45,666 nt of DNA from Amoeboaphelidium occidentale (lineage: Eukaryota; Aphelidiomycota; Aphelidea), in assembly GCA_023515795.1 (NCBI GenBank), contig JALGPX010000062.1, positions 17,110 through 62,775 of the forward strand, read 5' to 3'. Position 1 is the stretch's first letter. The number at the start of each line of letters is the position of its first letter. Of this stretch, positions 11,301 to 19,394 are shown piece by piece. Below the pieces are notes generated by a model. That model was given only the letters and a program-made list of their open reading frames with translations, was not told the DNA's origin and did not search any database. The translations under genes were made by a program, and so were the position numbers.

Positions 11301-11546
11301 AACCTTTTCCTTCTTCTCTTTGGGTTCTTTTTCCATTTGTTTAAGCTTTTCCTGTTTAGCTTGGAACTTTGCCAATTTAGCAGCCTTCTTTGGATTAATC
11401 TTCTTTTTATTCCCATCAGCATCAACTTCAAGAGAATCTGCACTTCCTTCAGTAGCGCTCTTTAAGACAGAAGGGTCTTCAACTGCAGCAACTGCAGCAG
11501 TAGCAGCAGCAGCAGTAGGTGGCGTATACTTTAAATCTTTAGGCAT
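8309..11546 (-). CDS. VAS1: Valyl-tRNA synthetase
   Basis: Class Ia synthetase that charges tRNA-Val, 1066 aa from two exons (11546-8415 and 8377-8309). The 37-base intron at 8378-8414 (GTAATA...TTTAG) gives a 22-aa final exon, VKDLEAEIETITKSIENFEKLK, completing the C-terminal coiled-coil arm. Without splicing the frame ends early in VISVY. The N-terminus is an Ala/Lys-rich extension of about 100 residues. PPNVTGVLHLGHGL carries the HIGH motif (about residue 155), an editing domain follows, and GKKMSKSDGN is the KMSKS loop (about residue 660). Length and the lysine-rich extension resemble eukaryotic cytosolic ValRS, but no separate mitochondrial form is seen here, so dual targeting cannot be judged. 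A second copy of the last exon lies at 6182-6247. Confidence 0.96.
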
Positions 11547-11700
11547 TTCTTCTAAAAAGCGCGATTAAAAAAAGATTTTTTAGCACGAACGATTGATAGG
11601 TCGCAAAGACAAATCACAATGATTAATATCAGAACCAAGACTTAATCCTTCCTCTAGAACACTTCCATGACTTCAGTGGAGTCTTGTCTGAGTTGATATC

Positions 11701-11722
11701 ATTTTATTTTATTTTATTTTAT
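11701..11722. repeat. Pentanucleotide microsatellite (ATTTT)4
   Basis: Four tandem ATTTT units plus two bases in the 208-base gap between the ValRS start and the PRP38 stop. Both flanking genes are on the minus strand, so it sits in the ValRS upstream or PRP38 downstream region. No function is assigned. Confidence 0.8.
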
Positions 11723-11754
11723 TGCAACTGTTAAAACTTTTAAACTGAATCGTT

Positions 11755-12639
11755 TCACTTCAGAGGTGGAAGTCCAAGTTTCGCTCGTTGGATATTAGTT
11801 TCTTCTATAGACATTTCCTCTCTAAAAGTGACATTCTCTGAAGATGACTCATCATCAACATCCTTCTTTGTATTTTCAACAGGCGCAATCTTCTTTTTAA
11901 AACTCAACTTGAACTTCTTATTTGAAGTTGCAGTGACGTCATCAGAATCATTATCCTCAGAAGATGAGTCATCACTATCAGTCTGACTTTTTAATAGTAA
12001 TTCATATTCTTTCTGTAACGGTGACACTCTCTTCTCCAATTGTCCAATCTCTTCCAAAACTTCTCTTTTCGTTAGTGGAGGTAAAGCCAAAGGAAAATCT
12101 TCTTTACCATTTAACAATAATAAAGATTCAATGTATTCATCCATTCTGATTAAATCAAATGATCCATCCATTCTTCTTCTTCGTCTTAATTTTCTATAAT
12201 CCTGATACAATGGTTCCAACAACTTGTAAACTTCTACTGCAGCAACAGAATTCAAAGAAGGTAAAGTCATACGGAGATAAAGAGCAAATAGGGCGCGTAC
12301 ATATTTATACTCTGATCCAATTCTATCCAAACAATACACAACTGCACCCAAAGATAATTGTGGATAATGCAAAAGACGAAATAGAAAACAAATGAATGGA
12401 GTTGGTTGAGTATTTCCTCCAAAAGTAGTTCCCACATATTTTATGCAGTTATTCCCTGTGGATGCTTTTTGGAGTAAATCTGTAAGTTTGGCAGTGTAGC
12501 AGTGTTGTTTATAGAAGACGGATTCATAAATGCGTTCTCTTATAATCTTTTCAATTAAATTTGGATTCTGTTGGATTTTTATTTCCTGTTCTTCTGAGTT
12601 GGAGTCATTGTCTTCTATTTGAAAGAATATGTCGTCCAT
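11755..12639 (-). CDS. PRP38: Pre-mRNA splicing factor PRP38 with a C-terminal HIND-like element
   Basis: Component of the U4/U6.U5 tri-snRNP needed for spliceosome activation; nuclear. 294 aa, intronless. The PRP38 domain spans about residues 25-200: LIEKIIRERIYES, then IKYVGTTFGGNTQPTPFICF, YKYVRALFALYLRM and KLLEPLYQDYRKLRRR, ending with VLEEIGQLEKRVSPL. An acidic serine-rich linker and a lysine patch follow. The last 19 residues, MSIEETNIQRAKLGLPPLK, match the Hub1-interaction (HIND) consensus best known from the N-terminus of Snu66/SART1. In the family, HIND elements sit in Snu66 in yeast and animals and in PRP38 in plants, so this position is notable for a fungal-like gene. It lies upstream of the duplicated sequence block around 12823. 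Confidence 0.93.
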   Translation of the reverse strand: MDDIFFQIEDNDSNSEEQEIKIQQNPNLIEKIIRERIYESVFYKQHCYTAKLTDLLQKASTGNNCIKYVGTTFGGNTQPTPFICFLFRLLHYPQLSLGAVVYCLDRIGSEYKYVRALFALYLRMTLPSLNSVAAVEVYKLLEPLYQDYRKLRRRRRMDGSFDLIRMDEYIESLLLLNGKEDFPLALPPLTKREVLEEIGQLEKRVSPLQKEYELLLKSQTDSDDSSSEDNDSDDVTATSNKKFKLSFKKKIAPVENTKKDVDDESSSENVTFREEMSIEETNIQRAKLGLPPLK

Positions 12640-12659
12640 CTGCGTAGTTGATTGGCACT

Positions 12660-12727
12660 CAAAAAAAAAACACAGATTGGTTCTTCATTCATTCTTCATC
12701 GGTTTCATCTCCTTCATCCCCTTCTGC

Positions 12728-12759
<32 letters not shown>

Positions 12760-12979
12760 ATGATGCTAATCCACAACATTCCAGTATTTCCTTCAATTGA
12801 TTCTGTTTGAATGGTATCAGTANCAAAAAAAAACACAGATTGGTTCTTCATTCATTCTTGATCGGTTTCATCTCCTTCATCCCCTTCTGCTGCTGCTGCT
12901 GCTGCTGATGATGATGATGATGCTAATCCACAACATTCCAGTATTTCCTTCAATTGATTCTGTTTGAATGGTATCAGTA
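12660..12979. repeat. Direct duplication around an N, probable assembly join of two alleles
   Basis: Copy A is 12660-12822 and copy B is 12824-12979, separated by the single N at 12823. They are identical except for three differences: an A run of 10 versus 9, a C at 12697 versus G at 12860, and nine versus seven CTG units. These sum exactly to the 7-base length difference. Copy B is continuous with the ORC2 coding sequence; copy A is continuous with the PRP38 upstream side. The C/G difference changes one residue in the ORC2 tail (Glu versus Gln before the last Glu). Two collapsed alleles joined by a gap explain this better than a real tandem duplication. Confidence 0.85.
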
Positions 12980-14921
12980 AATAAACAACACCATCATCGC
13001 TAATTCTTTCATGTACCAATTGATGATCTTGGAATTCGCGTAAATGCATCTTTAGATTCTGTAGAGTCTGACACACAAACGCTTCTTTACATTTTGTTAA
13101 TAATTGTTCCAAAGAGATTCCTTCTTCTTCTTCATGATCATCTGCTGCTGCTGCTGCTGCTGCTGCTGAGTCTCTTAATTGCAAACGAGACAACACTTTA
13201 AATACTTGCTTTGCATTCTGTGTCAAACTGTTCAGGACAAATATTGCACCTGTTACAGTAGAAGTTGCTTGACCCCCACGACGAATAGATGAAGAACCAA
13301 AGAATTTACCATATAGACTCAAAACACCTTCATCAGATAATGATTCTTCAGTGTAAGGTTTATAAGTAGTTAGATCATGGAATAGAAAGTGGAAGTTATG
13401 GAATTGGTATGCATCCCACAGGAAGGAGGATTGTGTATGATCCAGAGAAACTATTAAATGAATGTACTCTGATAGTTCAGATAATGAAGATTGAATCTTT
13501 TCGTTTCTAAGCAGAGGACCATCGATATTGTGTACAACAAGGTAAATGTCTCTCAAGTTATGATCAGCATCAGCATCATCATCATTTACTAATTTGCGCT
13601 GTCTGTTGTGGTACTTTTGTAATTCTTTCAATAGAGCTGAAGTTATTTGTGGAATTTGTCCAGTTGGGCTCTCGGCATGACGACGACTATTCTTACTTCT
13701 ACTACTACCACTGCTACTGGAATACATTGATGAAACAATCAATTCGTACAGGCTCAGCAATAATTGTCTGTAATTCAAAACGGGAGAAAATCCATTCAGA
13801 GTAATTACATGACCATCAGATTGAAGCCATTGTTTTGCAAATTGATCCAACATAGCCTTCTTTGAACCAAAACCATAAAATGCAAGATTGAAACCTGCCT
13901 TCAATTGGACAAACCATTCATCAAAAGACATTCTGTAATGATTCAACAGAGTATTCTTGCCATTATCATTCTTTGCGGTGGTTCCAAGTGAAGAGGTCAA
14001 AGTTTGTGGAAGGAGTTTCATGAATTCCTGATAAGTTAGAATATCATTCAATTCTGTCAATGTGGTATCTGATGTCTTTCCCTTGTAAGCATTAAAGTAA
14101 TTCTTCATTGGTTGATCTCTGTCAAGTTGTTCATCCTTATCAGAATCTTCGTCTTCTTCTTCGATATCAATATCCATTGCTCTTCTTTTTGCAGGAGACT
14201 CATTCTCATTGTCATTTTCAGAGTTATCCCCTTCAGAACTTGAAATGTCGACATAACGATCATCTTCACTATCACTCTGAGCATCTTCAATCTTTTCCAT
14301 TTGATTACGAACAGCATTACGACGACGAACAGCGCGCGTTGAAGGAGTATCAGCAGAAATCTTTTTGCTCTTATCTTCCATGCCCATCATACGCAGAGGT
14401 GTTTTATCTGAAACTGCACCTCGTTTCAAACGCTCGACAACTTTAAGAGCTTTGCGAGTGCTTTTTGTGGCAGCAGCAGTAATTGATGGAGAATCTTTAG
14501 AAGGAGACGGTCTCTTTGTGAAATTGTAAAGTAATTTCCCAGATTTGTCCAATTGTTGTTGTTGCAGCTGTTGCGACGGTGTTTGAAGAGCCGGAGAGCC
14601 AAAATGTTTCAAAGGGGTTTTGCTGGCCATCATCGTCGCCGTAGTCTTTACGGGTGTCTCTCCCCTCAGCCGAAAAGACGCTTCCTTGTTTCCGTACAAA
14701 CCATCTTCCTCTGTCTTCTTTTTATTTTCCTTTTCCTGTAATCTTTCCAATTGTTGGTCTGTTTGATGCAGCGCTGTCTTCCTTTCCTTAACACCCTGCC
14801 ATTTCTGTTTCAACTTGAAACCGGTTGAGTTCAGATGGGATTCCTTAGCGACGGTATTGGTGATGAATTTAGGAATGTCTGTGTTGTAAATTGGTTTGCC
14901 CGGTAAAGTGTCAGCGGTCAT
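12852..14921 (-). CDS. ORC2: Origin recognition complex subunit 2
   Basis: Subunit of ORC, which marks replication origins in the nucleus; 689 aa, intronless. The N-terminal 300 residues are disordered, rich in Lys/Ser and acidic stretches, with S/T-P sites that could be kinase targets. The conserved half begins near FYGFGSKKAMLDQFA (the AAA-like P-loop position) and includes YLVVHNIDGPLLR, then IHLIVSLDHTQSSFLWD and FHDLTTYKPYTEES, all characteristic ORC2 blocks. A winged-helix-type C-terminus follows. Two alanine runs encoded by GCA repeats interrupt the C-terminal half (13141-13170 and the end of the gene). The last 130 bases occur twice in the window, on either side of N 12823; copy B is the one in frame. 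Confidence 0.94.
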   Translation of the reverse strand: MTADTLPGKPIYNTDIPKFITNTVAKESHLNSTGFKLKQKWQGVKERKTALHQTDQQLERLQEKENKKKTEEDGLYGNKEASFRLRGETPVKTTATMMASKTPLKHFGSPALQTPSQQLQQQQLDKSGKLLYNFTKRPSPSKDSPSITAAATKSTRKALKVVERLKRGAVSDKTPLRMMGMEDKSKKISADTPSTRAVRRRNAVRNQMEKIEDAQSDSEDDRYVDISSSEGDNSENDNENESPAKRRAMDIDIEEEDEDSDKDEQLDRDQPMKNYFNAYKGKTSDTTLTELNDILTYQEFMKLLPQTLTSSLGTTAKNDNGKNTLLNHYRMSFDEWFVQLKAGFNLAFYGFGSKKAMLDQFAKQWLQSDGHVITLNGFSPVLNYRQLLLSLYELIVSSMYSSSSGSSRSKNSRRHAESPTGQIPQITSALLKELQKYHNRQRKLVNDDDADADHNLRDIYLVVHNIDGPLLRNEKIQSSLSELSEYIHLIVSLDHTQSSFLWDAYQFHNFHFLFHDLTTYKPYTEESLSDEGVLSLYGKFFGSSSIRRGGQATSTVTGAIFVLNSLTQNAKQVFKVLSRLQLRDSAAAAAAAADDHEEEEGISLEQLLTKCKEAFVCQTLQNLKMHLREFQDHQLVHERISDDGVVYLLIPFKQNQLKEILECCGLASSSSSAAAAAAEGDEGDETDQE

Positions 14922-15035
14922 CTCTTGTGGATTGTTGTTGTTGCTGTTGTTTCAGCTTTTGGAAAACTTGTCGCAAGTAGAACAGCGCGGGGCTTTTACG
15001 ATATCGCGAAATACGTAAACTAAATTCAAGATACA

Positions 15036-15073
15036 CGTTCTATTTTTAGAATCTTTCGCGTAAAAATAGAACG
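15036..15073. promoter_or_regulatory. Perfect 13-bp inverted repeat upstream of the kelch-kinase gene
   Basis: Arms CGTTCTATTTTTA (15036-15048) and TAAAAATAGAACG (15061-15073) are exact reverse complements with a 12-base spacer. The element ends 44 bases before the ATG of the kelch-kinase and is 115 bases from the divergent ORC2 start. It could be a dimeric transcription-factor site or, if transcribed, a 5'-UTR hairpin. The sequence is certain; the role is inference. Confidence 0.6.
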
Positions 15074-15117
15074 CAGATTAAAAGCAGAGTTCCCTGAATG
15101 CAATATTTTTGTGCGAA

Positions 15118-17382
15118 ATGAGAATATTAGAGTTATTGCTGTGTTGCATAGCTGTTTATGCTGCTTCCAATGAAAATTCGCTCTTGTTAAAGTGGCAAAG
15201 AATATCCAATGATCAACAAGAACTTCATGGTGAGTTGAATCAAGCATCTGTTTCATACATACCATCTGCTAGATCAAATGCCAATTACGCGTTCGATTCA
15301 CTAAACAGGGTTCTTTACCTGTTTGGTGGCTATTCATTTGATGATCATATGAATTTGAATGACTTGTGGTCTTTTAATGTTGCCGCGAGCGAATGGGCAT
15401 GGTTCGGTAATGGTACTGGTGTCGGTGGAGGTTCATATGTTGGTCATGGGTTAGAAGGTTGGCCTGCAGCTAGAGATTCTGCCGTTATGCATTATGATCA
15501 AACGGACAATAGTTTGATTTTGTTTGGTGGTAACTATGAAGAGAATTCGCTGGGTTGCTTCTGGAGATATAGCATTACTGCTAATCAATTTATCTGGGTT
15601 GATGGTTACAGGTTCCTGGAAGGTTCAATTGAATCGCTACCATCCAGAAGGTCAAATGCACTAACACTAATGGACGAGAATAATCAAAAGGTTTATGTAT
15701 TTGGTGGAGTGGTCAAAAGTGGCTCCGATCCTATTATTATGGCCGACAACATCTTGTGGTGCTACGATTTAGTGTCAAAGTCATGGAATGTTACAGCCAA
15801 CTTTACAGACGGTTTCCCCAGTGGAGGTTTGCCTGTTGAAGGATCTGTTGTAGCTTTCGATTATGCCGAGAATACGATTGTATTTCTACTTGGTTCAAGG
15901 ATGATCGCATTTAATGAAGTCTTGAACGAGAATCGTTACGAGCAAACCATGTGGAAACTTAATTTGGATACGCTATCTTGGGAAGTGAGACCGATTAGAC
16001 ATTCAGACAGTCCAAGTAGAAGAGGTATGCTATCGTATCACCAGTTCAAGAACGAAGTGTTCATGTTTGGTGGTGTTGGCGATGAACTCTTTAATGAGCT
16101 GTTTCTATATAATTTGCACCAAAATGACTGGAACTCATTAAAGAACGAGGACTATTCTAGCGGTCCAGAAGCGAGATTTGGCGCGGTTGCATTTTATGAT
16201 GATGAAACAAGACAGTTCTTTCTCTTTGGTGGTACCTCATATGGTCAACGTTCACGAAACGACTTCTGGAAGATTCAAGTTGAAAATGTATTCGACAAGA
16301 ACGAAACGATTCCTACCACTGCAACAACTTCTACAAGAAGAGCTACTCATGAGACGAATAGTGTTCACTTTTCAAGACTAGATGTATCTACAATAATCGA
16401 ACCTAGAAATGATGATCCCATTAGCGCCCCAATGTTGGCAACTGTAATTGTTGTTTCAACCATTCTGCTGTTTGTAATTCTATCACTTGGTTTCACTTTG
16501 TATGTGAGAGCAAGAAGGATACATTTGAAGAAACTTAGACGAGATATCGAGAAAGCAAAACGTAATGCATCAAAGAAGTCAAATGTATTCGTGGAGCTTA
16601 CAGAAATGCCCTTCAGCAATTCCAGAGTTGGAACCAGAACGCTGTTCACGGTGTTTGAAGGTTTAACAATTCCGGGATATCGCGAGTTCACACAGAATGA
16701 TTTTCACATTCAAGACTTTGATAGCATAGGCAGGGGTAATCAAGGCACAATAAGATTAGCCTCTTCATTAAACAAAGATCTTGCTCCACTTCAGAGCCTA
16801 ATGGCATTGAAGCTGGTAGAGAAGCCTTTAAATCAGATTAGTGACAGTTTGAAGATTGCTTTTGATCAAGAGGTTTCAATACTGTGGTTACTCAAAGATT
16901 CTAATTACACTGCTAAATGCCTTGGATTCTGCTATGAACCATTTGCAATCATTTTGAAGTACTATCCGTTAGGTTCTTTGCAGCAATACTTACACGGAAA
17001 AGATCGTCCAGTTTTCACCAAGAGAATACTGATGGCTCTGTTGCAAGATATAGCATCTGGTTTAGCAGCTACCCATGACCATGAAATAGTGCACTGTGAC
17101 ATCAAGAGTGCTAATATCTTGCTTGAACAGGGAAATAATGGTGATGTACATGCTCTAATTACCGACTTTGGTGTTTCTCAGATTGTTTCAACCAAGACAC
17201 TGGTAGTTAATCACTTCAAAGTTTCTCTTAAACGTGGCTTCTCCTATGCTTATGCTGCTCCAGAAATTTTTAGATACAAGAATGTTCCATTCATGAGTAT
17301 TCCAGACAAAAAGCATGATATATACTCTTTGAGTATCCTCATGATAGAGATGATGACAAGATCATCACCTTGGAGTACTTGA
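15118..17382 (+). CDS. Kelch-ectodomain receptor-like protein kinase 1
   Basis: 754 aa from ATG 15118 (the frame is open a little further up, without an ATG). It has a signal peptide (MRILELLLCCIAVYA), an ectodomain of about 400 residues with kelch repeats (YLFGGYS, LILFGGN, VYVFGGV, VFMFGGV, FFLFGGT, each with a W 30-50 residues on), a Thr-rich stalk and one TM (about 437-462). A basic stop-transfer and a kinase domain (about 530-754) follow. Kinase motifs are intact: GRGNQG glycine loop, Lys in MALKL, HCDIKSANILL catalytic loop, DFG, and YAAPE. The protein stops at SSPWST, right after subdomain IX, so helices G to I are missing. It looks like an active TKL-type kinase fused to a propeller. 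It starts the plus-strand surface-protein block and the next gene starts 59 bases on. The ligand is unknown. Confidence 0.88.
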   Translation: MRILELLLCCIAVYAASNENSLLLKWQRISNDQQELHGELNQASVSYIPSARSNANYAFDSLNRVLYLFGGYSFDDHMNLNDLWSFNVAASEWAWFGNGTGVGGGSYVGHGLEGWPAARDSAVMHYDQTDNSLILFGGNYEENSLGCFWRYSITANQFIWVDGYRFLEGSIESLPSRRSNALTLMDENNQKVYVFGGVVKSGSDPIIMADNILWCYDLVSKSWNVTANFTDGFPSGGLPVEGSVVAFDYAENTIVFLLGSRMIAFNEVLNENRYEQTMWKLNLDTLSWEVRPIRHSDSPSRRGMLSYHQFKNEVFMFGGVGDELFNELFLYNLHQNDWNSLKNEDYSSGPEARFGAVAFYDDETRQFFLFGGTSYGQRSRNDFWKIQVENVFDKNETIPTTATTSTRRATHETNSVHFSRLDVSTIIEPRNDDPISAPMLATVIVVSTILLFVILSLGFTLYVRARRIHLKKLRRDIEKAKRNASKKSNVFVELTEMPFSNSRVGTRTLFTVFEGLTIPGYREFTQNDFHIQDFDSIGRGNQGTIRLASSLNKDLAPLQSLMALKLVEKPLNQISDSLKIAFDQEVSILWLLKDSNYTAKCLGFCYEPFAIILKYYPLGSLQQYLHGKDRPVFTKRILMALLQDIASGLAATHDHEIVHCDIKSANILLEQGNNGDVHALITDFGVSQIVSTKTLVVNHFKVSLKRGFSYAYAAPEIFRYKNVPFMSIPDKKHDIYSLSILMIEMMTRSSPWST

Positions 17383-17441
17383 TAAATAAATCAATGAGTT
17401 AATTATACTTGATCCGGTGTACCTACGACGCCACACTTCTA

Positions 17442-19237
17442 ATGACCTTGTCGATGGGTCTCGTTTATGACAAGGATTCTCGGCAAACATCCAAACCATT
17501 CCCAGCAATGTTAAGATTTGATACTACTCCCGACGCAAGTCAAGATTCATTTAAAACTGCTGACTCTAAAAACATAAGCCCTGTTAAGTCTGGCTTATTG
17601 GCTAAAGTATCTCCTGATGGAATGGAGAGAGAGTCACAAGCCTATATGGATGTAAGTTTTATGATCATGTTTAATTTGTAGCATATCGAAGTGATCTTGA
17701 GAGATTACCCTGAATTACAAGGAAAGTATTTCCCATACAAGGTTCAATCTACTGCTTTGGAGACTTTGACGTGCACATTGAGAGACGGTAAATTCCTCAA
17801 GATGATAATCATGGTCTGACCACAACTGTAGGTGTTGTACTCAGCTACATGATTCACTTGTTACAGCCTAATTCAATTAACCTGGCCTCCTTGCACAGGA
17901 ACATCGATTTTGCCCAGTTGAGAAAGCAAAACTCCAAGACCTTGTTTGAGATTGGCGAGAATTTGAACAAAGTTGTTGAAGGTGCAAAATCACTTAAGTC
18001 TCAAGGAGTTGTCGTTGTAAACTTGGGTGCAAATGATATCTTGGACAAGAAGGAACATCTGGTTCTCGGATTAGTTTGGCAGTTGGTTAGAGCGCATATG
18101 CTTCAAGATGTTAACTTGATTTCTCATCCAGAACTGATTCGCTTACTCAACAAGGGTGAAACTCTGAAAGAACTTTTTGCAATGAATCCTGAAATGGTTT
18201 TGATGAGATGGTTCAACTTTCACATGCGTCGTGCTGGAGCTGTAGAGATCAAGAATTTTAGTTCTGACTTGGCTGATTCTGAAAAGTACGCTTTATTGTT
18301 GAAGCAGATCTGTCCTTTGTCTGTTGATTTGACTCTTCTTGATTCTTTGAAGTTGAAGACTGATAATATTGAAAAGGCTGAGATAATCCTGAAAGTTGTT
18401 GATTCCTTTGGCTGCAAGCGTTTTGTTACACCAAAAGATGTTGCCGGTGGCAATTCTCGTTTAAATTTGGCTTTCACCGCTGGTTTGTTCAACAAGTTTA
18501 TTGGCATATTCCTTCCAACTGATGAAGAGATTAGAGAATTGTACAAGCGTCTGGAAACTTTGGAAATGGAAAACGCAAGCTTGAAACATGATCTCGCTGC
18601 AAAGGAAGATGCTTTAAATTCCGTTGCTTTGCAAATCGATCAGCTGTCTTTAGAAATGAACGAAAGAGATGCTTCTATGAAGGCAAAGATGGTGACTGAG
18701 TTAAAAGCTGCTCTCGCTGAGAAAGATAGAGAAATGAAGGAGAAAGAGGAGCAGTATCAAAAGATTTTGAAAGATAACACAGACTCTTACTCAAAAGAGC
18801 AGAAGCTAAGAGAAGCTGAACATCAATCTATTGTTGAAGCGTTGCAGGCAAAAAATAAGCAGCAATTGTATCAAGTGGAACGTGACTATGATAAGAAGAA
18901 GCAGGCGATCGCTACAGCTTTGGTTCATATGCAACGTAGTTTAGATGACTTTTTATCTCAAACCACTGAGGATCAACCTGAAATGGCCATGAGTTTGAAA
19001 GAAGCGCAAGATAACATTGAAAGCGCACCAAAGGTCTTACAGGAACAAATGGTTAAAGTTTTGGAGTTGTACTACAACAAAACTGATGACTTGAAAGAAA
19101 TGAAGACCAAATATGATCATATTAAATCTGTTCACGAAGTCTATGGCGAAAAAATCCTTGAATTTGCAGAAACTCATAGACCTGCAAAAGGGAAATCTAG
19201 ACTTGGCTTGAACAATGTTTTTGGAACTAGAAAGTAG
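17442..19237 (+). CDS. Fimbrin-like tandem calponin-homology protein with coiled coil
   Basis: Predicted actin-binding protein of 573 aa from three exons: 17442-17651, 17682-17787 and 17832-19237. The introns are 30 bases (GTAAGT...TTGTAG) and 44 bases (GTAAAT...CTGTAG). The first CH domain contains LRDGVVLSYMIHLLQPNSI and the fimbrin-like LGLVWQLVRAHML. The second contains MVLMRWFNFHMRRAG, then FSSDLADSEKYALLLKQICP, FVTPKDVAGGNSRLNLAFTAGLFN. This is one fimbrin-type actin-binding unit, where fimbrin has two. From about residue 340 the protein is a long heptad-rich coiled coil, then a short basic tail. The N-terminal 75 residues are low complexity with S/T-P sites. It probably bundles or anchors actin as a dimer. 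It lies between two surface-protein genes, which may or may not matter. Confidence 0.85.
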
Positions 19238-19394
19238 AGAAAATAAAGTTCTTTTAGTTTGTTGATAATATGATGATTGTGTAGACGCTGTAGGAATTCC
19301 GGAAACGCAACGAGTGATCAATCAGCAACCGGCAGTGTGCAAACATCAAGATATTTTCTAAGATCCCTTTCATTAACAAGCTAATCTTCTACTG

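Noticed and set aside
12660..12979. Genuine tandem duplication of the ORC2 end
   Set aside because: The copies meet at an N and differ like alleles; an assembly join is more likely.
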